From CALAMD01 sp035301345 (lineage in GTDB: Bacteria > Bacillota > Bacilli > Bacillales > Amphibacillaceae): a stretch of DNA of 64,000 nt. The stretch is from the NCBI GenBank assembly GCA_035301345.1, contig DATGUM010000014.1:40786-104785 (forward strand). Reading direction: 5' to 3'. This document shows positions 44,682-52,594 of the stretch, one piece after another. Position 1 is the stretch's first letter. Every line of letters starts with the position of its first letter. The notes beneath the pieces are model-generated. The model was not told where the DNA came from. It saw nothing but the letters and a program-made list of their open reading frames with translations, and made no database searches. The position numbers and the translations under genes were made by a program.

Positions 44682-45383
44682 TTGCTAAAAAGAAATATTC
44701 TCGTCATTGTCGTTTATATTGCGACATTATTTGCAGTCATACCATTAGCACCGTTAGCTCGTACGTTATTTCCCTTAACATTTGTTGAGGCCGTTATTTA
44801 TAGTACGATTATTAGCTTTATTATCGGTTTATTTATAACGTATCAATTACTTAAAAAAGATATTCGAGCAGAAAAAGAACGTAATGAAGCTGGTGTAACG
44901 ACGAAACGGATTGTGTTATGGTCAATATATGGGCTCGTTCTTGCTTACGGCGCACAAATTATTGCTAACATTATTGAAACGTCATTATTCAACGTCGAAC
45001 TCGGTTCAGAAAACACTTTTATGATTATGGATATTTCACGACAGTTCCCATTCTTCATGCTCGTTCCGATGTTTATTGCTCCGATATTAGAAGAACTTGT
45101 CTTTCGAAAAGTTCTTTTCGGATCTTTATATAAGCGAACAAACTTCTTTATCGCAGCGATTGTATCAGCGTTTATTTTCGGAATTATTCACGGAGAACCT
45201 GAACACCTGCTTATATATGCATCAATGGGACTCGTATTTTCTTACGTTTATGTTAAAACGAAACGTATTATCGTTCCAATAATCGTCCATATGGCGATGA
45301 ATTCAGTCACTGTTATTGCACAGTTTTCCATTGACCCTGAACAATTGGAGCAATTACAAAATGGGTTTATTCATTTGTTATAA
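44682..45383 (+). CDS. CPBP family intramembrane metalloprotease (YdiL-like)
   Basis: A 233-residue membrane protein of the CAAX protease/bacteriocin-processing family. Motif 1 LEELVFRKVLFG, motif 2 FGIIHGE and a late His/Asn motif (HMAMNS) give the Glu/His metal-site pattern. It starts at TTG 44682, nine bases after AAAGGAG. It is divergent from groESL, as ydiL is near groES in B. subtilis and mroQ in staphylococci. Confidence 0.9.
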   Translation: MLKRNILVIVVYIATLFAVIPLAPLARTLFPLTFVEAVIYSTIISFIIGLFITYQLLKKDIRAEKERNEAGVTTKRIVLWSIYGLVLAYGAQIIANIIETSLFNVELGSENTFMIMDISRQFPFFMLVPMFIAPILEELVFRKVLFGSLYKRTNFFIAAIVSAFIFGIIHGEPEHLLIYASMGLVFSYVYVKTKRIIVPIIVHMAMNSVTVIAQFSIDPEQLEQLQNGFIHLL

Positions 45384-45404
45384 CTTTTGAGAGGATGAAC
45401 GAAT

Positions 45405-45602
45405 GTGGGTTATTCTTTTTTTTACTTTATGCTAGGTATCCTTTTCGCCGTCATCGCTTATAACAACGCAACGACTACAGGTACCATCTTTAACATCGGT
45501 ACAATCTTATTAACGGCGATTGCAGCGATCGATATCGGTATGGGATTTCGCTATTTAAACCAAGCACGGAAACGACAAAATAATCGTGATAATTCAAGGT
45601 AA
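45405..45602 (+). CDS. ydiK: YdiK-like small membrane protein (DUF4305)
   Basis: A 65-residue protein with two membrane segments and a basic tail. It starts at GTG 45405 with GAGG about ten bases upstream, and follows the CPBP protease gene closely, in the ydiK/ydiL neighbourhood conserved in Bacillus. Function unknown. Confidence 0.8.
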   Translation: MGYSFFYFMLGILFAVIAYNNATTTGTIFNIGTILLTAIAAIDIGMGFRYLNQARKRQNNRDNSR

Positions 45603-45694
45603 GGTAAAGTTTTGATTCCTTAATAATCAGAGGTGCAAACAAGTTAAAAACATATCAAATCGCATCTTAAAACACATAGAATTCTAATACTAAT

Positions 45695-45722
45695 TAGCAC
45701 TGCAATTCGCAGTGCTATTTCC
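45695..45722 (+). terminator. Terminator after ydiK
   Basis: TAGCACTGC (45695-45703) pairs with GCAGTGCTA (45709-45717), loop of five, followed by TTTCC. Confidence 0.6.
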
Positions 45723-45825
45723 TTTCCTTTTTAGAGGGATTTTACTTTCTATGTTACACTAAAAGACAAGAAAAATTATTAAACAAACGGGCATTTAATT
45801 CAATGAAGTAGGGGAGGTAAATATA

Positions 45826-46350
45826 ATTAATTTAGATGATTATGCGTGGAATAAACATGAACAAAAGAGAAAAGAAAAAGTAGGTTTCGCGAACAGTCCA
45901 CCTAAAATAAACATATCAGATGATACAAATCTTAGAAATAAAATAGAAGAAAATATAGAAAATTTACCTCAAAAACTACTTGCTCAATGGGCTTTAGATG
46001 TTGCAACTCCATTTTTACATTATCTCGATAGCCATTTAAAAGATGACCCACGAATAAATTTAGGAATAAAAACATTAGAAAAAAGAATGAATAGAAATAT
46101 AAGGGCTTATGATTTACGACAAGTTGGGTTTACTGTAAATGAACTTGCTAAAGAATCAGAAACCAATATTAGTAAATATTCCGCACGCTCATTTGCTCAA
46201 GCAATCGCAACTGGTCATATGAGAGAACACGCTATGGTTAGTAGTGATTATGCAATAAAATCAGTAAATATTTTAACTGATAATTCATTAGGCGCATCAA
46301 CTAAAGAAAGGAAGAGACAATTAAAGATAGTAGGTGATTTATTAGATTAA
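45826..46350 (+). CDS. Putative immunity protein (Imm-5-like), non-ATG start
   Basis: The frame is open from 45799 to 46350. GGGGAGG (45811-45817) is a strong ribosome site, but at the right distance the only in-frame codons are ATA and ATT (45826); the first ATG (46087) would remove half the protein. From the ATT there are 174 residues. LLAQWALDVATPFL, DDPRINLGIKTLE, and SARSFAQAIATGHMREHAMVSSDYAIKSV match the pattern of the alpha-helical 'putative immunity protein' family (AARAA...GHAVATAHVADHA in homologues, from memory). It probably starts at AUU or has lost its start codon. No toxin gene is adjacent. Confidence 0.65.
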   Translation: MNLDDYAWNKHEQKRKEKVGFANSPPKINISDDTNLRNKIEENIENLPQKLLAQWALDVATPFLHYLDSHLKDDPRINLGIKTLEKRMNRNIRAYDLRQVGFTVNELAKESETNISKYSARSFAQAIATGHMREHAMVSSDYAIKSVNILTDNSLGASTKERKRQLKIVGDLLD

Positions 46351-46555
46351 AATGATTGCACTAAAAAGTTTTAACTATACCGCAAATGGGCGCGTCTGTG
46401 GAAGATTAAAAACACTGACATATCAATAAAAAATAGGATACCAAATCTAATGTGATTTAGTACCCCTTTTATTATACGAATTATCTGTTTGCACCTTTCA
46501 AGAGAATTCGTCATAATGATCGTTTGATATTTTTAAAATTATCGCCAAGCGAGAT

Positions 46556-46595
46556 GCCCCTAAAACTAGACATAAATCTAGTGTTAGGGGCTTTT
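46556..46595 (+). terminator. Terminator between the immunity-like gene and puuD
   Basis: A 15-base-pair stem with one mismatch (GCCCCTAAAACTAGA at 46556-46570 with 46577-46591), followed by TTTT on the plus strand. Confidence 0.85.
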
Positions 46596-46637
46596 GCTAG
46601 TTCTTATTCATCGAGCGTACTTTCTCTTCTCGTAACT

Positions 46638-47384
46638 TTACAAACAACTATTTACGAACGATTTAAAAAGCATTTTACTTTTTTCACACGTCTCAATTAA
46701 AACTTCTGGGTGCCATTGTACGCCAATGACGAACCTGTTATCAGCTACCTCTATCGCTTCAATTAAGCCATCTGGAGCCTCAGCTGAAACAATAAAATCT
46801 TTTCCTAATTCCTTAACCGCCTGATGATTAAAGCTATTCACTTGTTGTTCGTTTGTTTTTAAGATGTTTTTCAGTCGGGTTTGTTCACGTATATGAATAG
46901 GATGAACAGTTTGAGTTTTCACGGTACTTACGCGTGAATGATCGAGGCTATTCACTCTTTCTGTCCTTATGTCTTGATATAGCGTTCCGCCCGAGACAAT
47001 ATTTAATAATTGCATGCCTCTACAAATACCTAAAATGGGCATATTTGTTTCAAATAAAACATGTTTAGCAAGTAATATCTCGTGATTATCCCTTTTAGGA
47101 TTTGTCGGGCCTAGCTTGAAAGAAGGATATTCATTATAGTATTGCGGATCAATATCTGATCCGCCTGTAAACAAAATGCCGTCTAAATGTTTCACTAATT
47201 GGATGACGCTTTGTTTATCCTCAATAATCGGAATAATCATTGGAATTCCTCCTGCTTTTTCGATAGCACATATATAGTCATCTGCTATCATTTGCCATGA
47301 TTGCCCGTTCATTCCTAAACTTGTAGAAAGCCCTGCATTTTCATTGTATGAATGATTGACACATACACCGATGATTGGCTTCAC
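46638..47384 (-). CDS. puuD: Gamma-glutamyl amide hydrolase, PuuD type (peptidase C26)
   Basis: A 248-residue class-I glutamine-amidotransferase-fold hydrolase. The nucleophile elbow LGICRGMQLLNI and the catalytic GVQWHPE give the Cys-His-Glu triad; GGSDIDP is an oxyanion-loop motif of PuuD. PuuD splits gamma-glutamyl-GABA in the Puu pathway. Here it lies beside genes for a gamma-glutamyl ligase and dehydrogenases and eutH, so the likely substrate is a gamma-glutamylated oxidation product such as gamma-glutamylglycine (inference). It follows the M20 gene by 20 bases. Confidence 0.9.
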   Translation of the reverse strand: MKPIIGVCVNHSYNENAGLSTSLGMNGQSWQMIADDYICAIEKAGGIPMIIPIIEDKQSVIQLVKHLDGILFTGGSDIDPQYYNEYPSFKLGPTNPKRDNHEILLAKHVLFETNMPILGICRGMQLLNIVSGGTLYQDIRTERVNSLDHSRVSTVKTQTVHPIHIREQTRLKNILKTNEQQVNSFNHQAVKELGKDFIVSAEAPDGLIEAIEVADNRFVIGVQWHPEVLIETCEKSKMLFKSFVNSCL

Positions 47385-47404
47385 TCGATCGACTCTCCTA
47401 TAAA

Positions 47405-48481
47405 TTATTTTTTATAAAGTGATGTTGCTAAGTCAACAATAATATTTTTATAAGTCTCTACTGATTCTAATTCTACATTTTCTCTCTCACCGTGCCAGTC
47501 CTCTCCTGTTGGACCGAATTCAACAGCGGGTATACCGTACCGTGAAAAATATCGCGTATCGGCAAAACCATGTTGCCCGAAAACACTGACTTTATCTTCT
47601 TTTGTATGTTTTTTGATCGTATCTATTAAGTGTAAAATTTCCTTATCTTCTTCACTATTATTAACAGGATCACCGTATAAAATGACATCCACTTGGTCAC
47701 CCGTTATTTGCTTTATTTGATGTAAAATATCGTCTTTTCTTTGACTCGGTAAAAAGCGAATATCAATGGACATTTTACACGCATCAGGAACTTTATTATA
47801 AACATCTCCGCCTGATATTTTTGAAAGGTTTATTGATGGTGCTTCAAAAAAACTAGATGATTCTTTAGCGAAAGGGAGACTTTTTATTTGCTGATACATA
47901 TTAACTGCTTTTTCAATCGCATTTTCACCTTCCCAAGGACGGCTACTATGGGCTGGTATACCTTTTACATGTATGTCTAATTGTAAAACTCCTTTTGCTT
48001 GAAGGCCTATGCCTAACTGCGTTGGTTCTGGACAGATGACAAAATCCCCTAAATAACCTTCATCTGTTAAATAGGCTGCACAATTTTTCCCACCAATTTC
48101 TTCATCTGAAACTAACTGCAATTGAACGTTACAATCAACCACTATTTTATTTAATTCCACAAATGCACACATGATTGCTGCGACGCCTGCCTTCATGTCA
48201 GCTGAGCCTCTTGCATATAATTTTCCGTCTTCTACAATTGGCGTGAACTGTTCTTTATTACCACTAACAACGTCTACGTGCCCATTAAGTACAATCGTTT
48301 GTTCACCAGATCCTATGTCAGCTATTAACATTTTATACCCGTTATTCTCCAAAATTTTTATGCGAGATATCCCTTCTATTTTTAGCCAATTTTCTGCAAA
48401 TTCAATTAAGTTATTTGCTTCTTCTTTCGTTGAACTATCTACTTTTATTAGCGAATTTAATAGACTATTTAACTGATTCAC
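47405..48481 (-). CDS. M20 family amidohydrolase (ArgE/DapE-like)
   Basis: A 358-residue dinuclear zinc amidohydrolase. Metal ligands are visible in LNGHVDVVSG, YARGSADMKAG, SDEEIGG and CPEP; the dimerisation domain lies at about 165-275. ArgE/DapE enzymes remove acyl groups from amino groups. First gene of a two-gene operon with puuD, divergent from the aldehyde dehydrogenase operon with a shared promoter region, so it probably acts on an intermediate of the same pathway. The exact substrate is unknown. Confidence 0.88.
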   Translation of the reverse strand: MNQLNSLLNSLIKVDSSTKEEANNLIEFAENWLKIEGISRIKILENNGYKMLIADIGSGEQTIVLNGHVDVVSGNKEQFTPIVEDGKLYARGSADMKAGVAAIMCAFVELNKIVVDCNVQLQLVSDEEIGGKNCAAYLTDEGYLGDFVICPEPTQLGIGLQAKGVLQLDIHVKGIPAHSSRPWEGENAIEKAVNMYQQIKSLPFAKESSSFFEAPSINLSKISGGDVYNKVPDACKMSIDIRFLPSQRKDDILHQIKQITGDQVDVILYGDPVNNSEEDKEILHLIDTIKKHTKEDKVSVFGQHGFADTRYFSRYGIPAVEFGPTGEDWHGERENVELESVETYKNIIVDLATSLYKK

Positions 48482-48518
48482 TGTTGTTTCCTCTCCTTTT
48501 TGTCCGTGTTGGTTGTAG

Positions 48519-48547
48519 AGTATAAATTATAAATTAGTTATTGACAA
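48519..48547 (-). promoter_or_regulatory. Promoter of the M20-puuD operon
   Basis: On the minus strand TTGTCA (48542-48547) and TATACT (48519-48524), 17 bases apart. Its -35 overlaps the -35 of the divergent promoter at 48541. Confidence 0.7.
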
Positions 48548-48569
48548 ATTATTTTATTTTTAGTAATCT
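48541..48569 (+). promoter_or_regulatory. Promoter of the aldehyde dehydrogenase operon
   Basis: A perfect TTGACA (48541-48546) with a weak TAATCT (48564-48569) 17 bases downstream. The predicted transcript start near 48576 is just before the ANTAR-type hairpin. Confidence 0.6.
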
Positions 48570-48589
48570 ATGTTCAAGTTAATATTCAC

Positions 48590-48651
48590 AAGCAACGGCG
48601 CTTATTTATCATTCTTTGATTATTCAAAGATGTTAAATGAGCGCTTTTTTT
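48590..48651 (+). promoter_or_regulatory. ANTAR-type hairpin overlapping a terminator (site 1)
   Basis: AAGC-AACGGC-GCTT (48590-48603) is a hairpin with a six-base loop that has A at position 1 and G at position 4, as in RNA targets of EutV/ANTAR regulators (13-base motif AGCAANGRRGCUY, from memory; 12 of 13 match). Its 3' arm is also the start of a terminator: 48598-48608 pairs with 48634-48644 (one G-U), extended by CTTTGA/TCAAAG, followed by seven Ts. Binding of the ANTAR protein would favour the small hairpin and block termination before the aldehyde dehydrogenase gene. Confidence 0.82.
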
Positions 48652-48770
48652 GTTTTCTATTTTATTTTGTAAATTATTTATCAATATAAATTTTACACAC
48701 TCGCTTGACTGAATATTCTATTAATTAAGTCGCTTTAAACGTATTCCTAAAAAATAAGGGAGGGTCAAGT

Positions 48771-50213
48771 ATGGTAACGAAAGATTTAAACCATAATTGG
48801 ATAAATGGTGAAAAAATTGTAACAAAGCAAGTGATTGATGTGACAAATCCAGCGACGAAAGAAATCATCGGTAAGACACCTTCAGTAACAGAAGAAGATG
48901 TAAAGCTAGCGATTAAAGCTGCTTCTGATGCCTTTGATTCTTGGTCAACAACTGTCCCTAGTGAACGGGCAGTTCATCTAGATGATTGGGCAAATAATAT
49001 TTTGGAAAACAAAGATTCTCTCGCTCGTATTTTAAGTGAGGAGCAAGGAAAACCTTTACACGAATCTGCAGGCGAAATTGAAGGTTGTGCTCAATTTATT
49101 AAATGGTATGCCGAGGAAGGAAAGAGAATTTATGGGGAAATCATTCCTCCATCAAATAGTAACCAGCGCATATCAGTTATCAAACAACCGATAGGTGTAT
49201 GCGGTCTCATAACACCGTGGAATTTCCCAGGTGCAATGATTGCCCGTAAAGTCGCACCAGCACTCGCAGCTGGCTGTACGATTATAACGAAACCTGCAAG
49301 TGAGACACCGAGAATTGCAATTGCTTTATTTGATGAATTAATGAAGACGGATCTTCCAATCGGCGTCGCTAACTTAGTAACAGGTAAAGCTTCAATGATC
49401 TCTAATGTTTTATTTTCTGATGATCGTGTTAAAAAGATATCGTTTACTGGCTCTACTCAAATCGGAAAGATGTTAATGGCCCAATCGGCTGATCAAGTGA
49501 AAAAGCTTTCGTTAGAGTTAGGAGGAAATGCTCCGATTATTATTTTCCCTGATTCAGATCTTGACGCTGCTGCTGATGCGATCGTTGGAAATAAATTCGA
49601 AAACTGCGGTCAAATGTGTAACGGAATTAATCTCATCTACGCCCACGCATCTATTAAAGAAGATCTTGTAGAAAGAATTGTTTCACGAGTGAAAGCGCTT
49701 AACGTTGGCGAGTGGAGTGAAAATGATATCCACATCGGTCCATTAATAAATGATAGTTCCATACAAAACGTTGAGCAATTAGTAGAAGATGCCGTACAAA
49801 AAGGTGCAAAAGTTCTCGTCGGTGGAAATCGCCTGAGCAATAAAGCATCTGATCTATTTTATGAACCGACTGTATTAGATAACGTCACAGATAATATGGA
49901 TTTAGTCGATACGGAAATATTCGGTCCAGTAGCTCCTATTTTATCATTTGAAAGTGAAGACGACGTTATTAATCGATCTAATCAATCACCTTATGGACTT
50001 GCAGCATACTTCTTCTCTAACGATATCAATCGTATTCATCGAGTAAGTGAACGTTTAGAAGTAGGTATGGTAGGAGTTAATAGTACACAATTAAGTGTTC
50101 CTCAAGCACCGTTTGGAGGAATTAAAGAAAGCGGGATGGGCCGTGAAGGCGGACATTACGGATTAGATGGCTTTCTCGAAATTAAATATATTTCATTAAC
50201 TTTAAACGACTAA
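48771..50213 (+). CDS. NAD(P)-dependent aldehyde dehydrogenase (GabD/PuuC-like)
   Basis: A 480-residue ALDH-superfamily enzyme. Visible are ITPWNFPG (cofactor site), the general-base Glu in LELGGNAP, catalytic Cys in FENCGQMCNG, and EIFGPVAPI. Closest in pattern to succinate-semialdehyde-type dehydrogenases. First gene of the ALDH/gamma-glutamyl-ligase/SDR operon, behind an ANTAR-type attenuator; it should oxidise the aldehyde produced by the SDR to a carboxylate, in the manner of PuuC. GGAGGG precedes the ATG. Confidence 0.93.
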   Translation: MVTKDLNHNWINGEKIVTKQVIDVTNPATKEIIGKTPSVTEEDVKLAIKAASDAFDSWSTTVPSERAVHLDDWANNILENKDSLARILSEEQGKPLHESAGEIEGCAQFIKWYAEEGKRIYGEIIPPSNSNQRISVIKQPIGVCGLITPWNFPGAMIARKVAPALAAGCTIITKPASETPRIAIALFDELMKTDLPIGVANLVTGKASMISNVLFSDDRVKKISFTGSTQIGKMLMAQSADQVKKLSLELGGNAPIIIFPDSDLDAAADAIVGNKFENCGQMCNGINLIYAHASIKEDLVERIVSRVKALNVGEWSENDIHIGPLINDSSIQNVEQLVEDAVQKGAKVLVGGNRLSNKASDLFYEPTVLDNVTDNMDLVDTEIFGPVAPILSFESEDDVINRSNQSPYGLAAYFFSNDINRIHRVSERLEVGMVGVNSTQLSVPQAPFGGIKESGMGREGGHYGLDGFLEIKYISLTLND

Positions 50214-50240
50214 CCCTAATTATGTAAAGGAGAGATATCT

Positions 50241-51641
50241 ATGGAAGCATTAATAAATGATTCAAAAAAACTTGGAACAGTAACATATGATGAGTTCATG
50301 ACTATGGTTGAAAATGATGAGATTAATACATTAGTTTTAGCATTTTGCGATATGCAAGGACGCCTAATGGGTAAGAGAGTGACTGGTGACTACTGTCTAG
50401 ATAATGACATTAGTGAAGGTACTTTCTTCTGTACTTACCTTCTAGGTACAGACTTTGAAATGAATGTTCCAGAAGGATATGAACTAATGAACTGGGATAC
50501 AGGTTATGGGGATTGGCTAGCAAAGCCTGACCTTAACACTTTAAAAGTTATTCCTTGGTTAGACAAAACAGCTCTCGTGTTCTGCGATGTTTATAATAAA
50601 GACGGCGATAAAATCGTTCCAGTAGCTCCGAGGAATATTTTAAAAGAGCAAATTGATCGAATAAATAAAATGGGATACAAGCCATTCATGGCAAGTGAAT
50701 TAGAATTTTATTTATTTGAAGACACTTTTGAAGAAGTTCATAACAAAGGTTATAGAAATATCGATGCTGCAGGTCATTATAATGAAGATTACAACTTACT
50801 ACAAAGCACGCGAAACGAACCTATTTATCAAACGATTAGAGAACAGATGAGAAAGTTAGGTTTATTTGTAGAATCTTCAAAAGGTGAAGCACATATTGGT
50901 CAACATGAAATCAACTTAAAATACACAGACGCAATGAAAGCTGCGGATGAACACCTTATGTTCAAACATGGAACAAAAGAAATTTGTATTCAAAATGATT
51001 ACTCGATTACATTTATGGCTAAACCACACCATAGCTGGACGGGATCAAGTGGACATATTCACTTAAGCCTTATTGAAACGGACACAGGAGAAAACGCCTT
51101 TTTTGATATAAACAATGATCAAAAAAATATGTCTCCATTAATGAAACACTTTTTAGCTGGTGTGATTAAGTATACAAATGACTTTGCTCTATTCTATGCA
51201 CCATTTATTAATTCATACAAACGATACATTCCTAATAGTTGGGCACCAACGAGCATCGCTTGGAGTACTGACAATAGATCGTCTGGTTACCGTGTTGTTG
51301 GTGATAAAAACAGTATGCGTTTTGAATCACGCATTCCTGGTTCTGATATGAATCCATATTTAGCATATTCAGCTTTGTTAGGTGCTGGTATGTATGGAAT
51401 CGAAAACAAACTTGAATTACCAGAAGAATTAGTAGGAAGTGCGTACCAAAATCCAAATGTCGAGCAAATTCCTACATCTTTAAATGAAGCTATTACAAAA
51501 TGGGAAAACAGCCCCGTTGTTAAAGAAGTTTTAGGAGAAACTGTTTGGAAGCACTATTTACACGCTGCAAAAGTAGAACAAGAAACATTTGATCGTATCG
51601 TGACTGAATGGGAAATTGAGCGTTACTTTGAACAAGGTTAA
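50241..51641 (+). CDS. Glutamine synthetase-like gamma-glutamyl amine ligase (PuuA/GlnA4-like)
   Basis: A 466-residue GS-fold enzyme. N-terminal beta-grasp (about 10-115), then the catalytic domain with ASELEFYLFE, GEAHIGQHEIN, SSGHIHLSL and the ATP/glutamate motif KRYIPNSWAPTSIAWS. The adenylylation loop of classical GlnA is not seen. The family also includes PuuA (gamma-glutamylputrescine) and Streptomyces GlnA4 (gamma-glutamylethanolamide). Between aldehyde- and alcohol-dehydrogenase genes and with eutH nearby, I infer it couples glutamate to ethanolamine. Substrate needs assay; polyamines are the alternative. Confidence 0.9.
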   Translation: MEALINDSKKLGTVTYDEFMTMVENDEINTLVLAFCDMQGRLMGKRVTGDYCLDNDISEGTFFCTYLLGTDFEMNVPEGYELMNWDTGYGDWLAKPDLNTLKVIPWLDKTALVFCDVYNKDGDKIVPVAPRNILKEQIDRINKMGYKPFMASELEFYLFEDTFEEVHNKGYRNIDAAGHYNEDYNLLQSTRNEPIYQTIREQMRKLGLFVESSKGEAHIGQHEINLKYTDAMKAADEHLMFKHGTKEICIQNDYSITFMAKPHHSWTGSSGHIHLSLIETDTGENAFFDINNDQKNMSPLMKHFLAGVIKYTNDFALFYAPFINSYKRYIPNSWAPTSIAWSTDNRSSGYRVVGDKNSMRFESRIPGSDMNPYLAYSALLGAGMYGIENKLELPEELVGSAYQNPNVEQIPTSLNEAITKWENSPVVKEVLGETVWKHYLHAAKVEQETFDRIVTEWEIERYFEQG

Positions 51642-51701
51642 ATTTTATTAGTCATTAAATTTTTGAAATATTCCATTAGTTAAAACAGGAGGAGTTTTTA
51701 T

Positions 51702-52469
51702 ATGAGATTAAAAGATAAAGTTTGTATCATCACTGGTGCTGGTGGTGGTATGGGAAAAGTTGCTAGCTTAATGTTTGCACGAGAGGGTGCTAAGATTGCT
51801 GTAGTTGAACTCAATGAAGAAGCTGGCTTAAAAACTGTTGAAGAAATTAAATCTGAAGGCGGAGATGCTTCACTTTTCCAATGTGATATATCGAATGAAA
51901 AGAGTGTTGAAGCAGCCGTGAAAGAAATCGCTAAAGAATACGGCAAAATAGATGTTTTATACAATAACGCTGGCGTCATGCCTGCAGAAGACCATTCAGT
52001 TGTAGACACTTCTGAAGATGTATGGGACCTAGTAATGAATATTAACGTCAAAGGAATTTTCTTTATGACTAAATACGTTATTCCAGAGATGGAAAAAAAT
52101 AACTCTGGGTCTATTATTAATATTGCTTCTTTTGTTGCTTTCATGGGATGCAGTGTTCCACAAGATGCATATACAGCATCTAAAGGAGCTGTTTGCTCAC
52201 TGACAAAGTCTCTAGCTATTCAATTTAGACCGAAGGGTATCCGTACAAATGCTATTTGCCCAGGGCCAATTGAGACGCCTCTACTGATGGAGTGGCTAGT
52301 TAAAGACGAAAAAGCGAAAAAAGAACGGTTAGATCGACAACCTACAGGAAGATTCGGTAAACCAGAAGATATAGTAAACTGTGCACTTTACTTAGCTTCA
52401 GATGAATCTGACTGGACAAATGGTGCCCTTTTAAATATTGACGGCGGCATTACATCAAATTACTTTTAA
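51702..52469 (+). CDS. Short-chain dehydrogenase/reductase
   Basis: A 255-residue classical SDR: TGAGGGMG cofactor loop (about 11-18), Asn-rich NNAGV, catalytic Ser in NIASF region, Tyr and Lys in YTASKGA, and a GPIETPL loop. The residue after beta-2 is Glu (VVELNE), which favours NAD(H). In this operon it would oxidise the hydroxyl of the glutamylated amino-alcohol to an aldehyde for the upstream ALDH gene product (inference); the Puu pathway uses an amine oxidase at this step instead. GGAGGAG precedes the ATG. Confidence 0.9.
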   Translation: MRLKDKVCIITGAGGGMGKVASLMFAREGAKIAVVELNEEAGLKTVEEIKSEGGDASLFQCDISNEKSVEAAVKEIAKEYGKIDVLYNNAGVMPAEDHSVVDTSEDVWDLVMNINVKGIFFMTKYVIPEMEKNNSGSIINIASFVAFMGCSVPQDAYTASKGAVCSLTKSLAIQFRPKGIRTNAICPGPIETPLLMEWLVKDEKAKKERLDRQPTGRFGKPEDIVNCALYLASDESDWTNGALLNIDGGITSNYF

Positions 52470-52476
52470 AAAATAT

Positions 52477-52512
52477 ACTTGGGATTGTTACGTTTAAACA
52501 GTCCCAAGTTAT
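52477..52512 (+). terminator. Terminator after the SDR gene
   Basis: A 13-base-pair stem with one G-U (ACTTGGGATTGTT at 52477-52489 with 52497-52509), followed by a short T-rich stretch. Confidence 0.7.
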
Positions 52513-52530
52513 TTGATTCTTCATACAATC

Positions 52531-52559
52531 TTGACATTATTTTCAAAGTCAATTACTAT
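52531..52559 (+). promoter_or_regulatory. Promoter of the kinase/ANTAR regulator operon
   Basis: A perfect TTGACA (52531-52536) and TACTAT (52554-52559), 17 bases apart, 36 bases before the kinase start. Confidence 0.65.
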
Positions 52560-52594
52560 TACTTGCAACAAATTAGATAAATAGGTGAATGTTA

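Larger units (their letters stand above)
45631..46496. repeat. 11-base inverted repeats bracketing the immunity-like gene
   Basis: AGGTGCAAACA (45631-45641) and its exact complement TGTTTGCACCT (46486-46496) are 866 bases apart and enclose a terminator and the immunity-like gene. They could mark the ends of an inserted segment, but no transposase is present and no flanking direct repeat was seen. Confidence 0.4.

Noticed and set aside
48570..48585. Possible first ANTAR hairpin (ATGTT-CAAGTT-AATAT) upstream of site 1
   Set aside because: The loop begins with C, not A, and its 5' arm lies before the transcript start predicted from the promoter at 48541-48569.
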